DNA of 64,000 nucleotides from Pomphorhynchus laevis (lineage: Eukaryota; Acanthocephala; Palaeacanthocephala; Echinorhynchida; Pomphorhynchidae): the NCBI GenBank assembly GCA_012934845.2, contig WNNJ02000215.1:83232-147231 (forward strand). Direction: 5' to 3'. A model generated the notes under the pieces. It searched no databases. It was not told the DNA's origin and saw only the letters and a list, made by a program, of their open reading frames with translations. A program made the translations under genes and the position numbers. Numbering within the stretch: the first letter of the stretch is position 1; the number at the start of each line of letters is the position of its first letter. Below are positions 20,749-30,919 of this stretch, in pieces.

Positions 20749-22036
20749 CGAATTTTTGGCCTTGTGTGTACAACGTGAAAATTTCCGTTGATTTGACGTA
20801 TAGATAAGGATGACTCGCCGTTTGTTTCACGTCGATGTTTCTCAATGCGAGCTAAATTGAGCTGGGCAATATCAGTAGGGGAGCGGTTAGGAAAGATACG
20901 GCAAGTAGATGAAGTGGTAAGAAGTTTAAATCGTTGGGAGAGTACAAAAGAGGCATGTGAACTATGTCGGAAAACGATTTTTAAGAGTAGAGGACTGAGA
21001 TGATTGGATTTAGTGGATTTGTTTAAACGAATAAAGGATACAGGAGCGATATTATTGAAGAGGGATGGGTTATCATCAGGAAGAATGGTTGCTAGGATAG
21101 ACCTGAAAGCAGATACATCATCATCGAGGCGAGATTGTGGAGAAGCAGATTCGGAAAGCTTTAAGTTTGATATGATTATACAGCGATCGCGCGAAGGGAA
21201 ACGATTTCGTGGAAGTGGTGGACGGACAGAGTTGGTAGGAGTAAGGCAGATGATCAGATAGAAGTGGAAATGACAGGGGTGATTGATAAAGAATTAATAT
21301 TGGTTGGAGCAAGTGTGACAGGAGCGGGGTGTTGAATCGATTGATCAGAGATGTGACTGGATATGATTTTAAATGAAGGATGTAAATTATTTGGAAGTGT
21401 TACGTGGGAGGTAGATTAAGGATAATTAAGATATGTTGGGGCATGAGGGACAGGAATGGAGTGTTGAATCACTTGATCGGAAATGTTACTGGAAATGATT
21501 TTGATGGAAGGATGTAAATTATTGAGAAGTGATACGGGAGAGGTCGAGTAAGAAGTACGTGAAGAGAATAAAGAAGTTTGAGATTTATTTAGATTGGGGG
21601 ATGAATAGGAAAGAGGAGGTACGAGATGAAAAGCTTTACCGTTAGCATTGTTAGAATGAGAAAGATTAATGGAAGTTTTGTACGTAGTTGAACGAGGAGT
21701 GTGTGAGAGAGTAGGTTCAATAATGGGATTATAAGATGCGAAGTCAGGTGTTGATGCGAGGGAAACATCTAAAACAGCATTGGTCTGAGTGGTCGTGTGT
21801 GATACAGGAGTAGAGGAGCAGGATAACTGTAGTAGTCGTACTGATGTACAAAAACCGCAAGTGAAATGTTTACGTTTATACACCGAGTGGTCGGATATTT
21901 TAACACGAACAAGTGTCCATACATCGCAATCTTTGGAATCGCATCCAACTTTAAAGCTGGTATAACCATCATTGCATTCCGATGTGGAAGATTCTTGATC
22001 AGGAACAGGGATATGAGATTTCGCTTTTTTAGGCAT
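20725..22036 (-). pseudogene. CR1-like ORF1 (B3), interrupted
   Basis: Starts 'MPKKAKSHIPVPD'. The PHD-like cluster 'GCDSKDCDVW..FTCGFC' sits at about residues 32-62. Two tandem peptide repeats based on 'NNLHPSIKIISSNISDQ' follow; an in-frame stop lies between them at 21416. The conserved C-terminal half ('RFPSRDRCIIISNLKLSES', 'RLDDDVSAFRSIL', 'RIEKHRRETNGESS') is still recognisable down to the ORF2 start. Confidence 0.8.
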
Positions 22037-22082
22037 GACCTTTTATCGATAGATTGAGCTCAATCCGCGAGCGTAGCGAGCG

Positions 22083-22140
22083 GAACCGACAGGAATAATC
22101 TGGAACTGACAGAAATAATCTAGAACTGACAGGAATAATT
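22083..22140 (-). repeat. Short tandem repeats in CR1-like 5' UTR
   Basis: About two and a half copies of a 24-bp unit, 'gaactgacaggaataatct', with substitutions. Confidence 0.75.
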
Positions 22141-22175
22141 GTATGTTTATTAGAAACCAATTTTTTAGGTGATTA

Positions 22176-22381
22176 ATATGATTATTCTCGGTCAAAAGCT
22201 GAATTAGCACATACGTATCTTACTAATACCTTCTGTTATGCAAAATATGAGAACCGGAAAAATGCGGTATTTAACAAAACATTACTCAAAGAATACATGA
22301 AGTACTCAACGAAGCACTTGGAAGACATAGCCTCTAAACATTACCCAAATCTAATATCAAAAAATATTTTACAAAAATAAA
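22176..22381 (+). CDS. Possible 3'-terminal exon, unknown protein
   Basis: A 68-codon open stretch with no ATG at its beginning, coding-like composition and a lysine-rich end ('..KEYMKYSTKHLEDIASKHYP..'), followed directly by AATAAA overlapping its TAA. It could be the last exon of a plus-strand gene whose upstream exons were displaced by CR1 insertions. I cannot assign a family, and no strong splice acceptor was found. Confidence 0.25.
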
Positions 22382-22640
22382 TTTGAACTTTTAAGCGAAA
22401 AATATTTATAATCTTTAAATTTTTAAATATTTATTATTTTTATTTATAAAACACAAAATACATAGAAATGTATTGACATAAATATTATTTAAATTATTAT
22501 CTTTAGAATTTTAACAAATTCTTATCGTTAAAAATTTCAATTATAGAAAATCTTAAATAATCCAAAATCGTTGAGGAAATCGTTATTTTCTTATATAATT
22601 TGACAATAAATTCAATTTGTAAAAAATAATTTAAAAGGAA
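22382..22640. other. AT-rich spacer between two possible convergent gene ends
   Basis: Very AT-rich, no features seen. Confidence 0.4.
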
Positions 22641-22793
22641 TTAATCAAGAGAATCTAACTTCTTTCGTTTGCTCATCAAAAAGCTTCGCCGATTTGTAGA
22701 CGACCAGCGGGCTGGCTCCTTCCTAATGCAACGCATTAGTACTGTCATACAAATGGGCAATGGTACATCAGTCTTGTCCTCTCTTACAGAACA
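22641..22793 (-). CDS. Possible 3'-terminal exon, unknown protein (50 aa)
   Basis: Minus-strand 50-codon stretch after a good acceptor ('ttcaattgcattcag', AG at 22794-22795), ending in TAA. Composition is less AT-rich than the surroundings. The product contains 'DVPLPICMTVLMRC' and a basic tail 'RRSFLMSKRKK'. The Mag element inserted about 30 bp upstream of this acceptor would lie in the intron. Family not recognised; upstream exons not found. Confidence 0.35.
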   Translation of the reverse strand, partial: CSVREDKTDVPLPICMTVLMRCIRKEPARWSSTNRRSFLMSKRKKLDSLD

Positions 22794-22828
22794 CTGAATG
22801 CAATTGAACACATACACCACAAAGACAA

Positions 22829-22899
22829 TGTACTGATATTTATATGTTATGTTTTCAGATGTTCGCATAAAGCCTTTTGTTGTTGTTCGCCTCGGTTCA
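22829..22899 (+). repeat. 5' LTR (71 bp)
   Basis: Begins 'TGTACTGATAT' and ends 'CCTCGGTTCA'. Identical to the 3' LTR. Contains the 'ttcgcataaagcc' region; the sequence just after the LTR (22900-22918) should hold the primer-binding site. Confidence 0.95.
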
Positions 22900-22918
22900 A
22901 TTTATGCGAACATTGTGA

Positions 22919-25501
22919 ATGGACAAGCTACTCAAACCAGCGATCCTAGATGCTTTAACCGATGGGATTGATTCGGCAAAAGTTTGGCGTCATTGGCTAC
23001 AAAGATTCAATGCGTTTGTACGAGTTCTTGAAGATGTCACAAACCAACAAAAGCTTGACCTTCTGATCAACCACATCTCTCCAATCCTTTATGATATCAT
23101 CGAAGGAGTCGATGATTATGATATCGCGATCGATACGTTAAGTAGAAGTTTTATAAAGGACAGGGGAGATGTATATGCAAGACATCAGCTGCATAATTTG
23201 AAGCAAGGTGAAAACCAGACAATCGACCAGTTTATTCAAACGACAGAATCCGTTGCCCGTCAAATCAAGTTCAAAGATGTAACTTCACGAGAACATCGAG
23301 ATTCTTTGTTGTTGGATACTTTTGTGGCTGGAATTATTTCCACATCGATCAGAGAACGTCTACTTGAAACCGTCAATCTTAACAAAGAGAGTGCTTATCG
23401 GATCGCTCGATCAATCGAGTTGGCACAGGCTGAAGCATCGGAATTCCAGTTATCTTCACGGGATATCACTCAATCTGAAAATATGGAATCTATGATTAAC
23501 TATGCTAATCCACCGCAGTTGACAAATTTACCCAGAGATGATTCGGAAACACAACAAGAATATTCCGCAATCAAAAGTCAAGAGCGGTGCTACTTTTGCG
23601 GTCGAAACCGCCACGTGCGGAGTAACTGTCCTGCTCGCAACACTACCTGTCATACGTGCAGCAAGAAAGGACACTTTTCTAACATGTGCCGTTCAAGAAA
23701 TTCTGGTACGTCTGCGTCTTTATATTCAATAAGCACAACAAACGCGTCATCATCAAACTTAATCCAGCCAACTATAAGTTTGAATAATATCTCAGTAAGC
23801 GGGATGATCGATTCTGGAAGTTCATTTAATATTGTCAGAAGTGATGTCGCTACAAAGTGCAAGCTTGTGAGAAAATCCACAAATTTAAAAGTTTCTCTCG
23901 CTGCATCTGAATTTTCCTGTGAGTTAAGACATTGTACATTCGCCGATGTTGTTTTAAACAATCGTTTCTATCGAAATGTAAAATTCTTCATTCTCCCCAC
24001 CCTAGTAACAGATGTGATCCTCGGTGTACCCTTTCTTCGTCAACACTCGACGGTGACCATAGAATTCAACGGAGTAGAACGTCCTTTGGTCGTTGTTGCA
24101 GGTGTTAGGGAAATGAAAGTTGAAGCCCCGTTTCTATTTCAATTCCTAGACAAAGCGGTAAAACCTGTTGCAATTCCATCTCGTCAAAGAACTCCAGAAG
24201 ATAACTGTTTTATCGCAGCCGAGGTAAAACGCCTATTAGATTTCAGTATCATCGAGAATAGCACGTCTCCGTGGCGTGCACAAGTTGTTCTGGTTAAAAA
24301 TCCTGGTCGCGAAGTGCGAATGGTAATAGATTACAGTTTGACGGTGAATCGATTCACTCATCTTGAAGGCTTCCCTCTTCCAAGGATTGACGAATTCATT
24401 GATAAGCTATCTCCATTCAAAAGTTTCAGTCGATTAGACCTAAAGAATGCTTATCATCAGGTTCCCATTCAGGAGAATGAGAGGCATTACACTGCATTTG
24501 AAGCTAATGGTCGTTTGTACCAATTTAAACGCCTACCGTTCGGATTGACAAATGCAGTGGCAGCTTTCCAACGTATCATCGCTAAGTTAATCGAGGAAGA
24601 GGATCTTGAATCTACGTACGCTTATTTGGATGATGTTATTATCGGCGGTGAAACAAAGGAACTTCACCAAAGGAATCTTGATCGCTTCTTAGAAGTTGCT
24701 AAGAAATATAATATCACTTTAAATACGTCAAAATGTATTTTCGGAGTCTCTAAGGTATGTTTTCTTGGCTACCAGATAGATAACGGTTGCATTTCACCTG
24801 ACCCTGATCGTGTCAAACCCTTATTGGAAATGCCTGAGCCAAAATCATTAGTCGAACTTAAACGTATTATAGGAATGTTCGTACACTATTCTCGATGGAT
24901 AAAGAATTTTTCAAATGTCGTTCGACCTTTAGCACAAACTGTATCTTTTCCGCTGTCTCTTCATGCAAAAGAATCATTTGCAAGTCTGAAACACAGCCTT
25001 GCATCAACTACATTGTCTAAAGTAGATTTCTCAGTCCCATTCGTGGTCGAGACAGACGCATCTGCCTTTGCGATCGGTGCTACTTTGTCTCAAAATTTTA
25101 AACCAGTCGCATTCTTCTCACGTACTCTGGATAAGAACGCAATGAAATATGCAGCTGTTGAGAAAGAGGCACTAGCCATAGTAGAATCTATAAGATACTG
25201 GCGTCACTATTTATCCTGTAGACATTTCACCGTTCTGACGGATCAACAATCCGTGGCATTTTTGTTCTCAAATAAACATTACAGTAAGATCAAAAATGAC
25301 AAAATCAATCGTTGGAGAATAGAATTGTCCAAATATCAGTTTGACGTGTCATATCGATGTGGCAAAGAAAATCAGGTAGCTGACGCTATGACTCGAATTG
25401 CTTTAGGATCAGTCACGAGTGATTTAAAAGAACTCGAAAGGATGCATGATCATTTGTGTCACCCTGGGGTAACAAGGATGTGGCACTATGTACGTCATTG
25501 A
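22919..25501 (+). CDS. Gag-Pol of Mag-like element: gag, protease, RT, RNase H (860 aa)
   Basis: One fused frame. The gag capsid-like region covers about residues 1-200. Two CCHC knuckles of the form C-x2-C-x4-H-x4-C follow at about 224-260 ('CYFCGRNRHVRSNC', 'CHTCSKKGHFSNMC'). The aspartic protease has 'DSG' at 298-300 and 'ILGVPFL' later. The RT carries 'FSRLDLKNAYHQ', 'LPFGLTNA' and catalytic 'YLDD' at 569-572. RNase H starts at 'VETDASAFAIGA' (Asp 713). The frame ends in a TGA at 25499-25501 inside the integrase HHCC finger, after its histidine part. The start ATG is 19 nt after the 5' LTR. No frameshift separates gag from pol. Confidence 0.92.
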   Translation: MDKLLKPAILDALTDGIDSAKVWRHWLQRFNAFVRVLEDVTNQQKLDLLINHISPILYDIIEGVDDYDIAIDTLSRSFIKDRGDVYARHQLHNLKQGENQTIDQFIQTTESVARQIKFKDVTSREHRDSLLLDTFVAGIISTSIRERLLETVNLNKESAYRIARSIELAQAEASEFQLSSRDITQSENMESMINYANPPQLTNLPRDDSETQQEYSAIKSQERCYFCGRNRHVRSNCPARNTTCHTCSKKGHFSNMCRSRNSGTSASLYSISTTNASSSNLIQPTISLNNISVSGMIDSGSSFNIVRSDVATKCKLVRKSTNLKVSLAASEFSCELRHCTFADVVLNNRFYRNVKFFILPTLVTDVILGVPFLRQHSTVTIEFNGVERPLVVVAGVREMKVEAPFLFQFLDKAVKPVAIPSRQRTPEDNCFIAAEVKRLLDFSIIENSTSPWRAQVVLVKNPGREVRMVIDYSLTVNRFTHLEGFPLPRIDEFIDKLSPFKSFSRLDLKNAYHQVPIQENERHYTAFEANGRLYQFKRLPFGLTNAVAAFQRIIAKLIEEEDLESTYAYLDDVIIGGETKELHQRNLDRFLEVAKKYNITLNTSKCIFGVSKVCFLGYQIDNGCISPDPDRVKPLLEMPEPKSLVELKRIIGMFVHYSRWIKNFSNVVRPLAQTVSFPLSLHAKESFASLKHSLASTTLSKVDFSVPFVVETDASAFAIGATLSQNFKPVAFFSRTLDKNAMKYAAVEKEALAIVESIRYWRHYLSCRHFTVLTDQQSVAFLFSNKHYSKIKNDKINRWRIELSKYQFDVSYRCGKENQVADAMTRIALGSVTSDLKELERMHDHLCHPGVTRMWHYVRH

Positions 25502-26594
25502 AATTTTCCGTATTCTATTGAAGATGTTAGAAAAGTCATCAAAGGTTGTCCTAGCTGCAACGAAATAAAACCTTCTTTTTTATAAACCCCCTCGAAGTAC
25601 CTTGATTAAAGCCAGTAAACTATGGGAGCGTTTGTCCTTAGATTTTAAAGGTCCGCTGCCCAGCTCGAGTAAGAAAAGATATATTTTATCTATAGTAGAT
25701 GAATATAGCCGATTTCCCTTTGGGTTTCCCTGTGCTGACACCAGTTCTCGATCGGTAATTCAGTGTCTTGAGTCGTTGTTCGCATTATTTGGCACGCCTG
25801 AGAATATCCATACCGATCGGGGTACTTCTTTCACGTCAGTAGAGTTCCGTAAATATTTATTGACATTGGGAATCACGCTATCATATTCCACTCTCTACCA
25901 TCCTACCTCAAATGGCCAGATTGAGCGCTATAACGGGTTGATATGGAACGCGATACGGTTGGATCATCAAAATAATAAGATTCCAATCGAACGGTGGGAA
26001 ACAACACTTCCAAAGGCACTTCATTCGATCAGATCTCTTTTATGCGCTTCGACTAATGAAACGCCTCATGAACGTATATTCAAATTCAATCGCAGATCAG
26101 CTAAGGGAGTCAGCTTACCTGAGTGGTTAATCAATCCTGGACCTATATTTGTAAAGAATTTCAACCGTATTAGTAAAAACAATCCACTTGTAGATCGCGC
26201 AGAGCTTATTCATGCCAACGAGAACTACGCTCTAGTTCGATACCCTAATGGAAAAGAGACTCACATTTCAACTCAATATCTAGCTCCCAATAACTGTAAT
26301 CAAAATGTATTCGAAGAATCCAACATATCTCAAAATTGTCAGATGGACGATTCACCCCCTGCAATTTTTACTCCGAATATCCACAATTTACAAACAGAGG
26401 TGGATTCAAATAACAGTGCTACAAGCTCAGCGTCGCATATACCTAATGAGAATTATGATCTGAATAAAGTTCACGATTGTCAAGAGCAACAAGTAGATCT
26501 ACAGCAGATCCCGTCAATGGAATTTCGACGATCGACACGTATGCGTCGATCACCGAACTATTTGTCTGATTATATCGTTGGGAGAATGTACTGA
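25502..26594 (+). pseudogene. Integrase of Mag-like element, after a stop and a frameshift
   Basis: Completes pol. The zinc-finger cysteines 'CPSCNEIKP' follow the TGA in the same frame. An indel in a T run at 25576-25581 then moves the frame. The catalytic core from about 25602 has Asp in 'LSLDFKG', Asp in 'HTDRGTSF' and Glu in 'NGQIERY'; the last two are 35 residues apart, the canonical D,D-35-E. A GPY/F-like module ('NPGPIFVKNF', 'ALVRYPNGKE') and a polar C terminus follow. The stop TGA (26592-26594) lies inside the 3' LTR, 8 bp from its start. Confidence 0.9.
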
Positions 26595-26657
26595 TATTTA
26601 TATGTTATGTTTTCAGATGTTCGCATAAAGCCTTTTGTTGTTGTTCGCCTCGGTTCA
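26587..26657 (+). repeat. 3' LTR (71 bp)
   Basis: Identical to 22829-22899 and followed by the GACAA duplication. The pol stop codon is inside it. Confidence 0.95.
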
Positions 26658-26662
26658 GACAA

Positions 26663-27128
26663 AGTTATTAATTTTGCTTGAACATTATTTTATTGTTTAT
26701 TTTATTAGTTACAAAGTAACTTTTTATTTAAAAAATAAAAAAATATTAAAAGTCAACTTTTCTGACTCTCGTAATTATACGATAAAAATGGTGTTCTTTA
26801 ATTTTTGTGAATTGCTCCATTAATTTAATTAATCATGTTCCACAACCTGTTCTCAAATATAACTCAAAAATACATATTGGTAGATATCCTCAAGGTTACT
26901 GTAAATATCAAAATTGGATTACTGTAAACAATAAAATGGCATATTTATGGCTTAAATACCATTTTAAGAATCAAAATACAGTCTTTATTATCACTTTCGG
27001 CTTTATAAATAAAATATCTTACAATTTTAATATATTTTAACCGTTTGGATTCCTAATGATTCCTTTTATTTGTTATATAAAATAAATAAAACTACGATTT
27101 ATTAAAAAAATTTTAAAAATAAAGTAAA
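26663..27128. other. Non-coding AT-rich flank
   Basis: A 77-codon plus-strand frame at 26807-27040 ('MNCSINLINHVPQPVL..') has no recognisable domain and AT-driven composition. Nothing else seen. Confidence 0.4.
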
Positions 27129-27330
27129 TAGTTAATGGAGCTGGATCAAAGAAAAGAGGAAATTATTTTTGTTATTTCACTAACTTCTATCAGCATCTTC
27201 AGAAAATTACAATTGTAATTTTCAGGTGATTTTCTGGTAATCTTCAGGCAATTTTCTAAAGATGTTAACAGAAGTTAACGAAATATCACATTTCTTTGAT
27301 CCAGCAAAAAATGGATCGGTATCAACTATT
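27129..27330. repeat. Fold-back MITE copy 1
   Basis: Inverted arms 'ggagctggatcaaag..' and '..ctttgatccagc' around internal motifs 'gcatcttcagaaaatta' and 'gttaacgaaatatcac'. Followed by 'aatggatcggtatcaactattt', also present beside other copies. Confidence 0.8.
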
Positions 27331-27727
27331 TAAAAAAATAAAGTAAACGACCTTGATTTTTCCGCTAAATTTATTTAAGATAGATCTTTAGCTAAGTTTA
27401 TTTTGCTGAATTAAATCTATTTTATTTATCTTGTTAACTACTGGATTTATCCAGATAAATTTAATAATATCTATCTTAAAAATATGAAAATAATATTAAC
27501 ACAAATTAACTCTTTGTTTTTATTTATTAACAATTTTAATTTTATAAAACATTTTAACAATATTGAGATAAATTTATTAAATTCATTTATACATTTATTT
27601 ATATAAAGTTATACAATTTATATTTAAAATTTAAAAGTGAAATATAAAATAAGTCACTTTTTATATATTTTTATATTTTTATTTTAGGGTTAAATTTATA
27701 ACAAATATTACTTCAATATTATTTGCT
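27331..27727. other. AT-rich non-coding stretch
   Basis: Strongly AT-rich, no feature recognised. Confidence 0.4.
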
Positions 27728-28112
27728 TTAGTGCGATGATCTAAAATTAGATATGGTAAATTTAGATTTTATTTCTCGATATAATAAAATAACAATTAAA
27801 GTATTATGATCAAGCCATAAATCATGCCGCATTGACGCACTTTTCTCATTTAATAGTTCAACTTGGATAGCTCCATATAGTTTCGCGTAGTTAAGTGGTG
27901 TCAATTGTTCAAAATCTATACGATTCATATCATCTCCCGGTAAAATTAGAAACTCAACTATTTCCGCATAATCTCCCATTGTTGCAAGGTGTATCGCAGC
28001 TTGATCATCTGTATTCTGTATTTAATAGCTTGCATTATATTCAATTAGAAGTGGAACCTGCCGAATACTACCCATACGAGCAGCCAAATGTAAAAGCGTA
28101 CTGTTGCTATAT
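27728..28112 (-). pseudogene. Ankyrin-repeat gene remnant
   Basis: Minus-strand translation gives two to three ankyrin-type repeats: 'NSTLLHLAARMGSIRQVPLL', then 'DDQAAIHLATMGDYAEIVEF' and 'TPLNYAKLYGAIQVELL'. Ankyrin repeats form stacked helices for protein binding. A TAA stop after the first repeat interrupts the frame, and the upstream side is cut by the CR1-like element C2 at about 28.13 kb. It may be a broken exon of a host gene; parent gene not identified. Confidence 0.75.
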
Positions 28113-28192
28113 TCATTTTAAAATATATTTTTTAGCGTAGCAAATGCGTGCCAGCGTACGCTTACATGACCACAACAAAACAAAAATGTAAA

Positions 28193-30919
28193 TCATGTGT
28201 CGAGAATGTGTAAAGGGAGGAGGTGTTTGAATGTAATAAAGGAGGGAGCGCGGCGGACGTCGAGAGAGAGTAGATTTCAGGCGAGTGAGGCGGCAACGAG
28301 GAAGGATCGGAGACCGAAATTGTTGGAGTAATTGGGAACGTGGAGTAAGAGGGTATGACGGAATGCAGGATAGCGAGGTGGGGCGAGTGTCGTCTAAGAA
28401 AGGAAGGTTGATGAACGATAAGGAGCCGACAGCGATGAGACGAAAAATTAGTAGAAGGCGGAGTGTGATGCGGATGTGGAAGGTGGGAAAGGAGAGTTTG
28501 GCAAAATATGTGGATATGTGGTCAAAGCGACGGAGACAAAAGAACACTTGAACGACGGAGTTGATTATGCGTTGTAGTGGTAGGATTATGGATTTTGGAG
28601 AATTGGCGAAAAGGCTAAGGCAGTCATCGATTTTAGGGGAAAAAAACGTTGAAAGAAGATACATACAAGAACGAAAGTCGATAAGGGGGTGGATACGGCG
28701 GATGTCACGGAAAATTAACTTATACGAGCGGACCTTGTCACCGACGAAGGGTTTTAAAGAAAGGTGATTATCGAAATGGAAGCCTAAGAAAGTGAGATTG
28801 TGGACTATGGGAATGATCGATGAGGCAAAATATACAGTGGGAGGAGATATGTTTGGTTTACGGGGGATGATCCACAATATTTTGGACTTGTCGGGGTTTA
28901 GAACGAGATGGAGATTGGAGAGACAATTGTAGATAGAAACAAGACAGTTGGAGGCAGAATTGCCGATATCGTGTATGCGATGTGCGGATGCATGATCATG
29001 GATGATGTCATCGGCTTATTGCATGACGTTAAAGGAGTAAGGTTTGATAAACGGAGAGAGATCGCCAAGCAGAAGAGAGAAAAGCAGGGGACCTAGGACT
29101 GAACCTTGTGGGACCCCGCAAAAGATAGGGATGGGAGGGGAGGATGATGAATTAGAACAGACGCGAAAGGAACGGTCGGATAGATATGAGGCAAACCATG
29201 CTACGGAGGAGGAAGAAAAGCCGTAATCATAACGAAGGCGAGAAAGGAGGACGGAGTGGTCGACAATGTCGAACGCGAAGGGGAGGTCGAAGTCGATGAG
29301 AACACTATATAGAGCCTTATCTCGAGAAATGATTAAGTTGTTGTAAACTTTCATGCAGGCGATTTCTGTGGAGTGATTAGAGCGGAAAGCGGATTGTAAT
29401 ATTTGTAATATTTGTAATATTGTAATAATTGATCTGTATTAAGATGAGGCGTTCTAAGAGCTTTGAGAGAGTAGGGAGTAGTGAAATGAGGCGATAGCTA
29501 GAAGGAAGGCAGGGGTCGAGCGATTGTTTCTTAAGGAGGGGACGAACAATTGCGGATTTCCAGTGTGAAGGGAATATATGACTGCGGATGGACGAGTTAA
29601 ACAAGGTTGTGAGAAACGGAGATATTGATGAGCATATAGATTTTAATATGTGAGTAGGCAGGGGATCGGCAGGTGAGGTTTTGTTGGGCAAGGACATGAG
29701 GACAGATGATACTTCTGTAGGTTAGATATGGAGAAGATGTAAGAGTTCCGGAAGGATGAGAGTAGACTGGGAAGAGTGGGATAAGATGGAGACCGGGGTG
29801 TCAGAGAGCAGCGTGGATACTTTAGTCTGGAGAAATGACGAATAATCATTAGCATTGATGTTGCACGGCGAAGAGGAACGAGGCAGGATTGAGTTAAAAG
29901 TATGCCAGAGAGTCTTAGTGTTGAATAAAGTGTTGATTTTTTGCTGCCAGAAGGAGTTGCATTTGGTACGTAGTAGGTTGAGATGAGACAGGCGAAGAGC
30001 AAGATAGGAATCACGGAAATACCGAGTGATCGAGCGGAAAGCACGTCTGAGATAGCGGTGATAGACTCTCAAAGCATGGCGGAGACGACGCTTTGAGACG
30101 ATTTGAGTAAGGCAGAGCGGAGAAGGCAGAGGTCAAGATTTATCCAAGGTCGACGTAGGATTGTAGGTGTGGGAGCAGGGGTGTGGTTGTGAGTGAGATT
30201 GAGGGTGACGAGAAAGTGATCGGATAGACTAGGATCAGAGATGGACAGTGAGGAGTATGCAGCAAAATGATTAGGGACGGCGATGATGTCTAATGCCCCA
30301 CCAAGGATATGTGTGGGGGCAGTAATGATTGGTTTGTAATTGTTGTTTGATAGAATGTCGTTGAACTGGATGGACTCGGTGGAAGAGGGGCGGTCGAGGT
30401 GGATGTTGAAGTCGCTAAGAACGATTGAAGGGATGGAGGACAAAGAACAGTAGAACAGAAGGTCAGCGAGTTCGGTAAAAAATAAGGATGTAGGAGCTGA
30501 TGAACCAGGACGGTATACAATGGCGAGATCTAGATTGATCGGGTTAGAATAACGACAAGTGGGCAATTCAAAAGAGCAAGGACTGAAAGGGGGATTGATT
30601 TTGCGAAGAGACGCGAGGTGACGCGCGAATGCGACGATGCCGCCATAATTAGAGAATTTAGAACGGTATAAGCTAAGGGGGCGGGCGGATCGACTAGGGA
30701 GCAACCGGCAGAGAGCGGACCGCGAATTGAAAGGTCGTTGGAATCTGAGTGCCAGGATTCGGTGAGGCAGAAGAGATCGATGGATTGCTTGGTTATTAGG
30801 TTGAGGATAATATCGGATTTATTTCGAATAGATCTAGTGTCGAGGAGACCGAGGCGGAAACCGTGTGCTGTGGCGAAAGAGTCTAGTTGAAGAGACACAT
30901 AGGGGTGATGGAGCGCCAT
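28193..30919 (-). pseudogene. CR1-like ORF2 (C2), frameshifted
   Basis: Starts 'MALHHPYVSLQLDSF'. Endonuclease ('LLDTRSIRNKSD', 'LFCLTESWHSDS', 'DLAIVYRPGSSAPT', 'THILGGALDIIAVP'). The RT includes 'AFDIVDHSVLLSRLRYD' and 'GVPQGSVLGPLLF'. The catalytic Tyr codon of YADD is TAA (29016-29018). A short AT repeat (about 29397-29437) replaces part of the RT between 'LILIQIN' and 'SNHSTEIAC'. The C-terminal block ends at 28193. Multiple shifts; not functional. Confidence 0.85.

Larger units (their letters stand above)
19472..22150 (-). mobile_element. CR1-like copy B3 (5' UTR, ORF1, ORF2 5' half)
   Basis: Minus-strand family B copy. ORF1 runs from 22036 to about 20725 and ORF2 from 20748. It ends within the early RT region at 19472, where family D sequence continues. 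The 5' UTR contains short tandem repeats (22083-22140) after 'caatccgcgagcgtagcgagcggaa', a motif also present near B2 at 17860. B3 serves as the reference that exposes the indels in B1 ORF2. Confidence 0.85.
22829..26657 (+). mobile_element. Mag-type Ty3/gypsy LTR retrotransposon, complete with TSD
   Basis: Complete insertion: two identical 71-bp LTRs (22829-22899 and 26587-26657) starting TG and ending CA, flanked by the 5-bp duplication GACAA (22824-22828 and 26658-26662). Between them lie gag-pol and integrase. Very short LTRs are known in the Mag lineage (silkworm mag, 77 bp). LTR identity means recent insertion. Two coding lesions near the integrase zinc finger make this copy non-autonomous as read. 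Confidence 0.95.

Noticed and set aside
22829-22899. Idea that the 71-bp repeat was a MITE or only a chance duplication
   Set aside because: TG..CA ends, position around gag-pol and the GACAA target duplication identify it as an LTR.
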